Both the position numbers and the translations under genes were made by a program. A stretch of DNA of 64,000 nt from Caldisericia bacterium. Lineage in GTDB: Bacteria; Caldisericota; Caldisericia; JAAYUI01. The notes below the pieces were generated by a model. The model saw nothing but the letters and a program-made list of their open reading frames with translations, was not told the origin of the DNA and did not search any database. This document shows, piece after piece, positions 35,609 to 44,200 of this stretch (position 1 is its first letter; each line of letters opens with the position of its first letter). Where the stretch lies: assembly GCA_017999835.1 (NCBI GenBank), contig JAGNLA010000003.1:94292-158291 (forward strand). The letters are read 5' to 3'.

Positions 35609-35987
35609 AAGATCCCTTTGGAGAGCAATTCTGGGTTTCAAGGTAGGCTCGCACGAGTCTAACTTTTGGCGACATATTCTTTCTTCGGCAGGCGCTGTCA
35701 CATGCGCGCTGTATTACAAACTTTCACCGATTGAACTGGCTTTTGTCGTCATGTGTTGTGGTTGTGTCATCGGCGCAGAACTTCTAAACACTGGCATTGA
35801 AAGAATTGCAAACGAACATTCCAATCCCAGACCTTCACTTGACGTGTCGGCTGCCGGAGTGCTGGCTGTTGCTATTTTTGCATTGATATCAGGGTCAATA
35901 CTTATCCTGCCAAAAGCATGGAATGATCCTTTGTTGTTGATTTGCGTCATTGTTGCTATATTGACAGGCTGGATGGTGATTCCTTAA
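35592..35987 (+). CDS. dgkA: Undecaprenol/diacylglycerol kinase, DgkA type
   Basis: The 131-residue integral membrane kinase phosphorylates undecaprenol (Gram-positive type) or diacylglycerol. It has a short cytoplasmic N-terminus, three helices and the catalytic motif ELLNTGIERIANE, in which the Glu and NT are conserved. The start is taken as TTG 35592, with GGGAGG six bases upstream; the frame extends to an earlier TTG but with no better site. It links ybeY to the CorC-like gene with a TAATG overlap at the 3' end. Confidence 0.88.
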   Translation: MVSSLKRSLWRAILGFKVGSHESNFWRHILSSAGAVTCALYYKLSPIELAFVVMCCGCVIGAELLNTGIERIANEHSNPRPSLDVSAAGVLAVAIFALISGSILILPKAWNDPLLLICVIVAILTGWMVIP

Positions 35988-37261
35988 TGGATTATTGGAG
36001 TTTAACGTTATTCATAGTTCTTTTGATTTTAGGAGTAATTTTTTCAGCAGCCGAAGTGTCGCTGCTGATGTCAGACAAAATTAAGCTGCTTGAGATGGCA
36101 AACTCAGGTGTTGCCATTGCAGAGAAGATTCTCAAACTCAGGGCAAAGAGAGAGAAAATCCTAACGGCGATTCTGATTGGCAACAATCTGGTGAATATCG
36201 CAGCAACAATTGTGTTTAACAACATCGCCGCTTCAATGGGTATTCACTCGGAATGGCTTACAGTTGTCATTATGACTGTAATAATCGTCCTTGTGGGCGA
36301 GATGCTTCCAAAGAACGGAACATCAAGAAATCCAATCGCATTTGCTAGGATATCGTACTACATTATTGTTGGTACAACGTTCATCCTATATCCGTTCGTC
36401 TGGTTGTTCACAAACATCACGAATGGCATCCTCTGGCTTTTCCGCATCAATCCCACCGGCGACACCACAAAGGTCACTGATTCAGAGCTTGAGGCCATGA
36501 TCGAGGTTTCTCACCAGGAAGGTCTTATCCCTACCGAAGAACGCGTGATGATTGAAAAGGTGTTTGATTTTGCAGACACGACGGTTTATGAAGTCATGGT
36601 TCCAAGGGTGGACATGCTTTCAGCGCCGATAACGGCGAGCCTGACCGATCTGACAAAACTGATAATTAGTTCTGGCCACAGCAGAATTCCCATCTACAAA
36701 GATTCAACCGACAACATCGTCGGCATCCTGCATGTAAAGGATCTGATTCCACTTATCACCTCGAGGAAAAAAGAATTGACATTCCAGCAGTTTCTCCGCG
36801 AACCATATTTCATCCCCGAAAGCAAGCATATTTCAGAAGTTTTCAAAGACATGCGCGCAAGAAGAATCCATCTTGCTATCGTTGCAGACGAGTACGGCGG
36901 GGTTTCAGGGCTAATAACCCTTGAAGACCTGCTTGAGGAGCTTGTTGGCGAGATTCAGGACGAATACGACACCGAAGAAGACCAGGTCAAGGTAATTGAC
37001 GAAAAGACCTTTATCCTTGCCGGTGACATGATGGTCGAGGAGGTCAACGACCTTCTTGGAACCAAGATAAATTCTGAAGATTTTGAGACAATTGCTGGAT
37101 TCATGGTTGCCCAGTTGGGGCATCTTGGAAAAACTGGCGAGAAGGTCGAATACGAAGGTTTCACCTTTACCGTGGACAAAATCAAAAAACTCAGGATACT
37201 CAAGGTCAAAGTCATCAACAACAATTCTACAGAGGTTGACCAAGACGAGAAGGAGGAATAA
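35987..37261 (+). CDS. CorC/HlyC-type hemolysin family protein (CNNM transporter)
   Basis: The 424-residue protein has a CNNM/DUF21 membrane domain of three or four helices (about 1-180), two CBS domains (DTTVYEVMVPRVDM and RIHLAIVADEYGG regions) and a C-terminal CorC_HlyC domain (TIAGFMVAQLGHL). Family members influence Mg2+/Co2+ handling. ATG 35987 overlaps the dgkA stop by one base. A similar ybeY-corC order is common in proteobacteria; era, expected in Firmicutes, is missing. Confidence 0.92.
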   Translation: MDYWSLTLFIVLLILGVIFSAAEVSLLMSDKIKLLEMANSGVAIAEKILKLRAKREKILTAILIGNNLVNIAATIVFNNIAASMGIHSEWLTVVIMTVIIVLVGEMLPKNGTSRNPIAFARISYYIIVGTTFILYPFVWLFTNITNGILWLFRINPTGDTTKVTDSELEAMIEVSHQEGLIPTEERVMIEKVFDFADTTVYEVMVPRVDMLSAPITASLTDLTKLIISSGHSRIPIYKDSTDNIVGILHVKDLIPLITSRKKELTFQQFLREPYFIPESKHISEVFKDMRARRIHLAIVADEYGGVSGLITLEDLLEELVGEIQDEYDTEEDQVKVIDEKTFILAGDMMVEEVNDLLGTKINSEDFETIAGFMVAQLGHLGKTGEKVEYEGFTFTVDKIKKLRILKVKVINNNSTEVDQDEKEE

Positions 37262-37992
37262 TGCTTGTCATTGCCAACTGGAAAATGAACAAGACAGTTG
37301 CTGAATCGGTGGATTTTTGCAAAAAACTAGCTGACTGTCAACTCCCTCATGACGTAGAAATTGCTATCACTCCTCCCTTCACTTCGCTCCATGCCGTGGC
37401 TGAAACGTTAAAAAATTCGAAGATTACCTTTGGAGCCCAGGATTGCTACCACGAAGATAATGGAGCTTTCACAGGCGAAGTCTCGCCGGTTATGATAAAA
37501 GAATTTGGCAGCAAGTGGTGTCTTGTCGGTCACTCTGAGAGGCGCAGGCTTTTCTTTGAAACCGACGAAATAATCCGAAGAAAACTGGTCGCCCTTTTAC
37601 GTCACGGCATCAATCCGGTGCTTTGCATCGGCGAGAGGCTGGAAGAGAGACAGTCAGATAGAACTACGGCTGTTTTATCATCACAAATAATGAGAGCCCT
37701 AGAAGGTCTCGATCTTGGAGAAACTTTTACCATAGCCTACGAACCTGTCTGGGCCATCGGCACAGGCATTGTTGCCAAGCCTGCCCAGGTTGAAGATGCC
37801 CATTCATTCATCTGTGATCTTGTCTCAAGGCTCTCGCCAAAAACAAAGTTCAACATTCTCTACGGTGGCTCAGTGACAGCAGACAACTGCAGCTCGTTGC
37901 TGGTTAAAAATGTCGACGGATTCCTCGTTGGTGGGGCATCGCTAACGGTTGACACCTTTTTCAAAATAACCAGCGCTTGTTCTGGCAGATAA
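37261..37992 (+). CDS. tpiA: Triosephosphate isomerase
   Basis: TpiA interconverts dihydroxyacetone phosphate and glyceraldehyde 3-phosphate in glycolysis. The 243-residue TIM barrel has NWKMN with the catalytic Lys, the histidine motif VGHSERRRLF, the catalytic Glu in IAYEPVWAIGTG, and the phosphate-binding LYGGSVTADN. The ATG overlaps the previous stop. Not clustered with pgk or gapA, which is unusual. Confidence 0.96.
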   Translation: MLVIANWKMNKTVAESVDFCKKLADCQLPHDVEIAITPPFTSLHAVAETLKNSKITFGAQDCYHEDNGAFTGEVSPVMIKEFGSKWCLVGHSERRRLFFETDEIIRRKLVALLRHGINPVLCIGERLEERQSDRTTAVLSSQIMRALEGLDLGETFTIAYEPVWAIGTGIVAKPAQVEDAHSFICDLVSRLSPKTKFNILYGGSVTADNCSSLLVKNVDGFLVGGASLTVDTFFKITSACSGR

Positions 37993-38052
37993 ATCGTAAA
38001 CAACCGATTACTGCTCTTGAGAAAAAAGTAAAACCAGCTATGTTTTAAGGTC

Positions 38053-39171
38053 ATGAAGAGACTAGGTTTTCTTGTTGTTTGCGTTTTGCTTTTTTCCTCA
38101 TGTGGCCCGGCTGTGCAAGAAGAAGTTTCTGTCCAGTGGTATCTCAAGCAGGGACAGACGTCTGCGCCGTCAAAAATCACTCTACTCAAAGGTGGCTCTT
38201 TTACTGGTGAAGGTGAGTTGACAAAAGTCTGGGAATACGACCTTGGCGAGAAAATGGCCACAGCAAAGGCTCTTCAAAGTGGCTTTGTTATTTCGGGACA
38301 AAACAAATCAGCGTTCATCGACTCAAAGACGGGCAAAGCAGATGTCTTGGATTCAAAATTCATGTCTGGACTTACGGATGGGACCACTGTCTGGGGCGAT
38401 AATGGTTTGGCGTGGGCAATCAACGACAGGAAGCAAATTTGGAAAGAACAGCTCAAATTTGCCAAAGGGGATAGCTTTGCCATTGCAGATGGCTGCCTTA
38501 TGCTTATTACGTCAAAATCAGTTTCAAGAATCGATCAGACGACAGGTAACACTATCTGGACGCTAGAGCTTTCAAACGGAACAACCGGTGTTTGGGTCAC
38601 AACGTTGTCATACCTTTTTATTGAAGCTTCGGGCTGGATTTTCCGAATTACCCCCAAAGACGGTGCGTATGCTTTCCTGGCAAAGTACAGCCAGGTGAAG
38701 CAACTTTTCTCAACTCAAACGAGGTTGGCAACGCTTGCAGATAACAAGATGATTATATATGACGAGTACTATACGAGCCCGTTGTTGACAATGGGACAGA
38801 GCAATAAGACTATAGAAAATATCTGGGTCTCTGGCGATAACATGTTGATTCTCACCGAATCAGGCTATCACTTTGGGTCGATTCCAAAGGACGTGACTCA
38901 GCAAACAACGCAAAATTTCAAGGTTTTCACCTACAATGCATCAAAAGACAAAAAGATGATGGCTTTCTCGCAAGTCATTGGCGTGGATGGTGGAAACTTC
39001 GCAATTGTCCAGGGCAACCTTGTTGCGTGCATCGGTCCAGAGCTTAAGAAAGATGTCTGGTACGTCGAGCTGCCACCACAGGAAAAGGACGAATATCTAC
39101 CACACATTCTGTCAATAGACAGCAAAGGTGTGCTCGTGTTTTATAAGAACAAGGCAAGTCTCTGGCGCTGA
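38053..39171 (+). CDS. PQQ-like beta-propeller lipoprotein, tandem copy A
   Basis: The 372-residue protein carries a lipoprotein signal (MKRLGFLVVCVLLFSSCG, lipobox FSSC) and PQQ-type blades (SRIDQTTGNTIWTLE). TAAGGTC serves as a weak ribosome binding site. The next gene begins in the TGATG overlap and has the same design, so this is a tandem family. A scaffold or ligand-binding role is inferred. Confidence 0.75.
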   Translation: MKRLGFLVVCVLLFSSCGPAVQEEVSVQWYLKQGQTSAPSKITLLKGGSFTGEGELTKVWEYDLGEKMATAKALQSGFVISGQNKSAFIDSKTGKADVLDSKFMSGLTDGTTVWGDNGLAWAINDRKQIWKEQLKFAKGDSFAIADGCLMLITSKSVSRIDQTTGNTIWTLELSNGTTGVWVTTLSYLFIEASGWIFRITPKDGAYAFLAKYSQVKQLFSTQTRLATLADNKMIIYDEYYTSPLLTMGQSNKTIENIWVSGDNMLILTESGYHFGSIPKDVTQQTTQNFKVFTYNASKDKKMMAFSQVIGVDGGNFAIVQGNLVACIGPELKKDVWYVELPPQEKDEYLPHILSIDSKGVLVFYKNKASLWR

Positions 39172-40280
39172 TGAAAAAGTTTTTAGTATTGCCGTTGGTT
39201 CTGCTTTTGTGCTGCTGTGGGACTGACACGTCCAAGCAACCTACACAAACACCAGTATCGACAAAACTTCCGGAGTGGACGTCAACAAAGATTTTTGCCA
39301 ATAACGCAGATGAAGATCCGATTTCCTACAGGTATCCACAAGGGCGTTGGCTTGAAAAATTCTGGGTAGTAGAAAAACCGGAACAGGCAAAAGTTGCAAA
39401 CATGTACCCTGTCCCAAATGGTTTTGTGACAGAGGGTATCGGGTTGCTGGACGTCAGGGGCAAAACAATCTCACCGTTTGACAGACTCCAGACCGAAGCC
39501 ATATCTGATGGCGACACCATCTACACAACAAACCCGCAAACAAGTGACTATGTGCTTGCATTAAGAGATGATGGAACCGTTGCCTGGCAGGCTAGAATTG
39601 GCGAGAACTCCAGAGGCGAAGGCGCATTTTTTATTGAAGAAAATAATCTTGTCTTTCTGCTTGAAACCCCACAGGGCTACAGGGTCACAAGGTTTGACAG
39701 AAAATCCGGCTCGATAGTCTGGCAGAATGTCTTTCAGATAGATTCAGGTTTTTCATCGACTTGGGCAAGTGGATCCGGTTCAATCTGGATTCTTACGACT
39801 ATCCAGAGCGAGAGCGTTGAGCGGATTCTCAGCAGGATATCTGCACGAACCGGCAAGGTTGATACGTTCAAGGTTGACTTTAGAAAACCTTTTGCTGTCT
39901 GCAAAGATTTTGTTTGGTACCTTGACCGTGACAAACTTTTCAAGTTCCATCCTGACTCTGGCAAAACCGTTTCAGTTCCAGCCAAGGATGCGCTTTCGGT
40001 TCAAAATGTCGACCAGTTCCTGCTGGTAAATTCTGTCAAACAACCAAAACTCCTTGATCCAACTGATTCTAGCATACATATGCTTTTTCCAGATCAAGTA
40101 CAGGTTTTTGACGGTGTGGTTTTTCAGGTGCTTCAAAAAATGATTGTTGCAATCGATCCTCAAACAAGGGATGAGCTCTGGAAGATGGATTTTGACGAAG
40201 CTGTGCAAAGCGTTGCTTATTGCCGTTCCTGTGTGGCAGTGCAAACAACTGAAAAGATATATTTCTTTAAAAAGAGATGA
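39171..40280 (+). CDS. PQQ-like beta-propeller lipoprotein, tandem copy B
   Basis: The 369-residue protein has a lipoprotein signal (MKKFLVLPLVLLLCCCG, cysteine-rich lipobox) and propeller blades such as DYVLALRDDGTVAWQARIG and RVTRFDRKSGSIVWQN. It follows copy A with a start/stop overlap and is followed by another lipoprotein, an apparent three-gene lipoprotein operon after tpiA. Confidence 0.75.
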   Translation: MKKFLVLPLVLLLCCCGTDTSKQPTQTPVSTKLPEWTSTKIFANNADEDPISYRYPQGRWLEKFWVVEKPEQAKVANMYPVPNGFVTEGIGLLDVRGKTISPFDRLQTEAISDGDTIYTTNPQTSDYVLALRDDGTVAWQARIGENSRGEGAFFIEENNLVFLLETPQGYRVTRFDRKSGSIVWQNVFQIDSGFSSTWASGSGSIWILTTIQSESVERILSRISARTGKVDTFKVDFRKPFAVCKDFVWYLDRDKLFKFHPDSGKTVSVPAKDALSVQNVDQFLLVNSVKQPKLLDPTDSSIHMLFPDQVQVFDGVVFQVLQKMIVAIDPQTRDELWKMDFDEAVQSVAYCRSCVAVQTTEKIYFFKKR

Positions 40281-40294
40281 TTGGGAGTTGTGAA

Positions 40295-40759
40295 ATGAAA
40301 AAAACACTGATTATTTCAGTTTTAATGCTCGGTTTCACGTTTGTCTCGTGTGGCTCAAATGAGTCTCTGCCTGGTTTTGCCCAGTTGACGGCCACCGGAA
40401 AGATGCCCCTTGAATATGTTGCCATGGTAAAGTCCAGTTACATGGATAATGTAGCTTACGAAGTGTCCCTGAAGAATGCCACTTCGGATTCGATTGCCAG
40501 TTTTGATTATACGATGGTTCTATTTGATGATGGCGGTAAATTTGTTAGCTATGAGGACAAAAATTTTGGTGGGAACAATGTTGCTGCTCCAGGCGAACAG
40601 TTTAGTATCCTTGCAAAAATGGAAAACGATGCCCCTCAGATAAGGTTTTTACTCAAATCTATCTCCTGGAAAGAGACCTCGTCTGGAGGACTTTTCAAAT
40701 GGGAGAATCCAGCCTACGATGAGACTCTGAGGCAGTTTCGGTTGAAAGGGATTCAATAA
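40295..40759 (+). CDS. Small lipoprotein with FxLYD-like domain
   Basis: The 154-residue protein has a lipoprotein signal (MKKTLIISVLMLGFTFVSCG). The mature part has a beta-sandwich theme, VSLKNATSDSIASFDYTMVLFD, which resembles FxLYD domains found in lipoproteins. ATG 40295 is chosen because GGGAG lies upstream and the signal peptide begins there. Last gene before a shared terminator. Confidence 0.7.
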   Translation: MKKTLIISVLMLGFTFVSCGSNESLPGFAQLTATGKMPLEYVAMVKSSYMDNVAYEVSLKNATSDSIASFDYTMVLFDDGGKFVSYEDKNFGGNNVAAPGEQFSILAKMENDAPQIRFLLKSISWKETSSGGLFKWENPAYDETLRQFRLKGIQ

Positions 40760-40764
40760 AAGCA

Positions 40765-40796
40765 AAAAGCCTTTCCAAAAGGAAAGGCTTTTTTAC
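40765..40796. terminator. Bidirectional intrinsic terminator
   Basis: AAAAGCCTTTCC (40765-40776) pairs with GGAAAGGCTTTT (40781-40792) across an AAAA loop. It divides the lipoprotein operon from the convergent FocA-type gene. Confidence 0.92.
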
Positions 40797-40807
40797 ATGT
40801 TTGGACT

Positions 40808-41650
40808 TTATCTGGCTAGTTTTCTGTAAATGACCCAGTAGGTAACTCCAATGAAAATGCCTCCACCGATAATGTTGCCGATTGTGACAGGCACGAGGTT
40901 TCCTACAAGAATATTGCTCCAGTTGATGGCTCCAAAATCTGCGGCAGTTTTACCGATGTCTGTCCAGAATTGTGCGCTGGCACCGACTTTGATCATGTAA
41001 CCAAGCGGTAGGAAGTACATGTTGGCAACCGAGTGCTCAAAACCTGCAGCAACAAAAGCTGCAATCGGAAGAATTATCACAACCACCTTGTCGGCTACCG
41101 ATTTGCAGGCATATGTCAACCACACGGCCAGACAGACAAACACGTTGCACATTATACCCAGCAGGATTGCCTGGAAGAAATCGAGGCTGCATTTTGAGTT
41201 TGCGATTTTTAAAGCCATGGCGCCAACCTGGCCGTGGTTTTGAGTAAACTGACCAGAACCAAAAATTAACGCTGCAATAATGACGGCACCCAGAAAGTTT
41301 CCGAAATAGACAATTGTCCAGTTTCTAAGCAGCTTTCCAAGGCTGATTCTTTTAGACAAGAAAGCCATTGAAAGCAAGGTGTTGCCTGTGAAAAGCTCAG
41401 CGCCACCGATTACTACAAGTGCCAATCCGACAGAAAAAACAGCACCTGCCAGCATTTTTACAATACCATAAGGTGCCGTTTCGCCACCAACCTGAACGAT
41501 CGTGGAAAAAAGACTGCCCATGGCGATAAACGCACCGGCAAGCATGGCCAACAGTGCGGTTTTCGAAAAACTTGAGTTTGCTTTTTTTTCGCCGATATCC
41601 TCAGCTTTTTTTGCCATCTCCGCTGGAGGAAGCGCTTCAAATTCTGCCAT
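40808..41650 (-). CDS. Formate/nitrite transporter family channel (FocA/NirC)
   Basis: The 280-residue protein has six helices and the FNT signatures GGAELFTGNTLLSM and VAAGFEHSVANMYF, with a charged N-terminus. FNT proteins form pentameric channels for formate, nitrite, hydrosulfide or other small anions; no pflB or nirBD neighbour is present to decide. AGGAGA is six bases before the ATG. A minus-strand promoter sits 40 bases upstream. Confidence 0.9.
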   Translation of the reverse strand: MAEFEALPPAEMAKKAEDIGEKKANSSFSKTALLAMLAGAFIAMGSLFSTIVQVGGETAPYGIVKMLAGAVFSVGLALVVIGGAELFTGNTLLSMAFLSKRISLGKLLRNWTIVYFGNFLGAVIIAALIFGSGQFTQNHGQVGAMALKIANSKCSLDFFQAILLGIMCNVFVCLAVWLTYACKSVADKVVVIILPIAAFVAAGFEHSVANMYFLPLGYMIKVGASAQFWTDIGKTAADFGAINWSNILVGNLVPVTIGNIIGGGIFIGVTYWVIYRKLAR

Positions 41651-41686
41651 AAGTAATCTCCTGTGTCTGTATTAAAAATTTTAAAC

Positions 41687-41715
41687 ATTATCTTGACAGG
41701 CAATGTTAGAATCAA
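41687..41715 (-). promoter_or_regulatory. Promoter for the FocA/NirC-type gene
   Basis: Minus strand: TTGATT (41715-41710), 17-base spacer, GATAAT (41692-41687). The -10 is one base from consensus and the -35 two. The spacing is ideal. It precedes the FNT gene by about 36 bases. Confidence 0.65.
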
Positions 41716-41718
41716 GGT

Positions 41719-42699
41719 GTGAAAAAGACATTGACAATCATGTTGATCGCGCTAATGGCGACCTCTTGCTCGTCCTCAAAATCCAATGTGGAAAACGTTA
41801 CGGGCAGAGGCATGTTTATTTATGAACTTTACAATGTTGGCATCCTTTCAAATGAAGAAAAAACCATGGATTTTACTATTGGTTATGATGAGAAAGGGAG
41901 TCCTCTGCCAGGCAGATCGGTCTCACTCGAAACAATTTTGGCCAGACTTGAGAAAGCCAAGATCAACTGGGTTGCAATAAAACTTGGTGATTCTGACGCC
42001 TACTGGCTTCGCGAGAAATCGTCAATCGAAGGCTGGTTAAAAGCACAAAATATAACTTTCACCGGCATGATTTCAAAATTCCATGAAAAAGGGATCAAAG
42101 TTCATGGATTCCACTACATTCGTGGTGTCGACAACTGGAACCTGTCAACTGAATCCGAGTGTGCAAAAATGATAATTGAGTCCGGTGTTGACGGTTACAT
42201 TATTGATGCAGAGTTTGAGCTTGAAGCGTTGCTCAACTCCGAAATCTACATGAAGGATTTCTTTGATTCAATTTCAAAATCACCATCTTTTGACAGGATT
42301 TCAATAGGTTATACAACGTACGCCCAGCTTTCAAAGCACTTCAAGATACCATACAACATTTTCGAAAAGTACTGTGATTTCATCATCACCCAGAACTATT
42401 GGGTGGACAGGGACACAAACTGCAAATTCTTTTCCCCAGAGTATGAATTGCAAACTTTTAAAGAGGATTTGCGCATAAACCGCGATGGCAAGAAACTGAA
42501 ACTGACAAAGTCAGGTTCAAACGAGAGCATTATCCCCGCAGGTTCGCTAGAATCACAGGTTTGCATGGGTACACGTGCTACAACGACTGATGTTGTTCGA
42601 TTCAAGGATTTGATAAAGACAGATTTTCCAACCGGTGAATGTTGGTGGTGTCTGGATCTTGCCAATGATTCCGACCTGGAGGCCATTGGTAACTGGTAA
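41719..42699 (+). CDS. Lipoprotein with putative TIM-barrel glycosidase-like domain
   Basis: The 326-residue protein has a lipoprotein signal (MKKTLTIMLIALMATSCSSS). The rest resembles glycoside-hydrolase-like TIM barrels: WVAIKLGDSDAYWLR, FHEKGIKVHGFHYI, VDGYIIDAEFELEA and CDFIITQNYWVD, with strand-end acidic residues. I cannot name a GH family; DUF4015-like or GH25-like are options. GTG 41719 is the start. It precedes, and may work with, the lysis genes at 42785-44182, but a hairpin separates them. Confidence 0.65.
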   Translation: MKKTLTIMLIALMATSCSSSKSNVENVTGRGMFIYELYNVGILSNEEKTMDFTIGYDEKGSPLPGRSVSLETILARLEKAKINWVAIKLGDSDAYWLREKSSIEGWLKAQNITFTGMISKFHEKGIKVHGFHYIRGVDNWNLSTESECAKMIIESGVDGYIIDAEFELEALLNSEIYMKDFFDSISKSPSFDRISIGYTTYAQLSKHFKIPYNIFEKYCDFIITQNYWVDRDTNCKFFSPEYELQTFKEDLRINRDGKKLKLTKSGSNESIIPAGSLESQVCMGTRATTTDVVRFKDLIKTDFPTGECWWCLDLANDSDLEAIGNW

Positions 42700-42740
42700 C
42701 CTGCCATATCTTGACTTTTCCTCAATTATAGTATAAGTAC

Positions 42741-42768
42741 AATATAGGAAGCGGGGGCTTCCTATATT
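42741..42768 (+). terminator. Strong hairpin between the TIM-barrel lipoprotein and the lysis cassette
   Basis: AATATAGGAAGC (42741-42752) and GCTTCCTATATT (42757-42768) form a perfect 12-base stem around GGGG. No long T-run follows, so it could be a weak terminator or an RNA structure in the lysis-gene leader. A TTGACT at 42711-42716 with TATAAG at 42732-42737 is a weak promoter candidate overlapping it. Confidence 0.55.
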
Positions 42769-42784
42769 TGTTTGGGAGGGAAAG

Positions 42785-43084
42785 ATGGACGATAAAACCG
42801 TCTTGAAGTTGTTTGAACGGCTTGACAGCCTGGGTGGGGAGATTCACGATATTCACCTGCTGGTTAACAGCGCCATGGGCAAACTCGACTGGCACACGGA
42901 GAAACTGCTGGCATTGGAGCAGAATTCTCATGCGCCTGCGATGTGCCAGTTATCCACAAAAATTGAGGGAATTGGTCGTGACGGCAAGTCTGCGCTGAGA
43001 ACAATTTCCTGGGTTGTTGGGCTGATAACGGCTGCAATAACCGGCACGATGGCTTTGATGATCTCAAAGGTGTTGGCGCGATGA
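42785..43084 (+). CDS. XhlA/hemolysin-like small membrane protein (lysis cassette)
   Basis: The 99-residue protein has an amphipathic coiled-coil-like N-terminal half and one C-terminal hydrophobic helix (SWVVGLITAAITGTMALMIS). This layout matches XhlA-type proteins of phage and PBSX lysis modules. GGGAGG lies six bases before the ATG. Its stop overlaps the amidase start (ATGA), so it is the first gene of the lysis unit. Confidence 0.65.
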   Translation: MDDKTVLKLFERLDSLGGEIHDIHLLVNSAMGKLDWHTEKLLALEQNSHAPAMCQLSTKIEGIGRDGKSALRTISWVVGLITAAITGTMALMISKVLAR

Positions 43085-43788
43085 GGGAAATAAAAGGCAT
43101 TGTGTTTCATCACAGCGCGACATCGCCGCCCGACAGTTCTGATGGGCAGAGCTTGTTCCTGATGACGATTGATCCTGTCCACCTTCAAAGCCGTGGGATC
43201 CTGTCAAAAGCCGAGTACCACTACATTGTTGCCAGAAATGGCCGACCGATAAAATGTGCCAACGACTTTGACCTGCTTGGTCACTGCGGGTCGGCAAGAA
43301 ATATCGATACAATCGGCATAAGCTGTGAAGGAAATCTTCTGTTTCAAAAATTGACCGACTGCCAGTACAAAACACTATTGATGATCACATCAACGCTTGT
43401 CCGTCAGTATGGTATCAAAACCAACCAGTTGCTTAGGCACAAAGATGTGATGGCAACAGCCTGCCCAGGGCTCAATTTCCCATATGAGAACCTTAAGGCG
43501 GATGTTTCTGAAGCTTTGGCTGTGAAACCTGACTATTGCAGATTCAAGATTGGTTTGCGGGATGTGGTGCTGGAGTATCCTGACGCCAAAGGCTATCAGG
43601 TGAAAAAGGCCATGAGCAAACCGTGCATGCTCATTTCTGGAAAAGCAAAGGTCAACAGGGATTGTTTGGCGGCTTTGGGTTTGAGTCCGGTTGAAAACCT
43701 GAGGGACTTTGAAAAAGAGGGGTTCAAAGTCGGCTATGACAAGAAAATAAGAGAAATCCTAATCTCGAGGAGGGAAAATGGAAGATAA
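43081..43788 (+). CDS. N-acetylmuramoyl-L-alanine amidase (Amidase_2), endolysin-like
   Basis: The 235-residue protein has an N-terminal Amidase_2 domain: GIVFHHSATSPPD with the first zinc histidine, ISKAEYHYIVARNG-like middle, and HKDVMATACPGLNFPY with the second histidine and the Cys. It cuts the amide bond between MurNAc and the stem peptide. About 75 C-terminal residues are of unknown type, perhaps a cell-wall-binding part. No signal peptide, as expected of a holin-dependent endolysin. Confidence 0.88.
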   Translation: MREIKGIVFHHSATSPPDSSDGQSLFLMTIDPVHLQSRGILSKAEYHYIVARNGRPIKCANDFDLLGHCGSARNIDTIGISCEGNLLFQKLTDCQYKTLLMITSTLVRQYGIKTNQLLRHKDVMATACPGLNFPYENLKADVSEALAVKPDYCRFKIGLRDVVLEYPDAKGYQVKKAMSKPCMLISGKAKVNRDCLAALGLSPVENLRDFEKEGFKVGYDKKIREILISRRENGR

Positions 43789-44182
43789 CGTTTGGGTGGC
43801 GATATTTACGAATCCTGTGGTTGTGGCAGGTCTGATAAGCTTGGTGACGTCAGCTTTGGGCTGGTTGGCGTTCAGGCTCAAAAGCTGGTTTGAAGCCAGG
43901 ATGGGTAAGGAGAAACTCCAGACGGCCATCACAATGGCAGAGGTCATTGCATCTGGCGTTGAGCAGGTGGCCGGGAAGTTTGGCTGGGACAGCAACGCCA
44001 AGCTGGATCAGGCGGTTTCAAGGCTTCGCGAATGGGCAAAAACCCATGGCATAACCTATACCGATGACCAGTGGAAGATGATCGTTGAGCGAACGGTTCT
44101 TGCTCTGACAAAAACCTGGAGTGTGTTGAAGGATTCGGCCAGCAAACCTGTCGAAGCAAATGCTGTCCACGATAGTTATTGA
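43778..44182 (+). CDS. Phage holin, LLH family
   Basis: The 134-residue protein has one N-terminal hydrophobic helix (NPVVVAGLISLVTSALGWLAF), a long amphipathic region, and the closing helical segment typical of Phage_holin_6/LLH proteins (VSRLREWAKTHGITYTDDQW). It overlaps the amidase 3' end by 11 bases with GAGGAGG upstream. It would pore the membrane to release the amidase. Confidence 0.8.
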   Translation: MEDNVWVAIFTNPVVVAGLISLVTSALGWLAFRLKSWFEARMGKEKLQTAITMAEVIASGVEQVAGKFGWDSNAKLDQAVSRLREWAKTHGITYTDDQWKMIVERTVLALTKTWSVLKDSASKPVEANAVHDSY

Positions 44183-44200
44183 GTTCAAACCAAACAAAAA

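Noticed and set aside
41719-44182. Complete prophage
   Set aside because: Only lysis-type genes are present; there is no integrase, capsid, terminase or att repeat in view.
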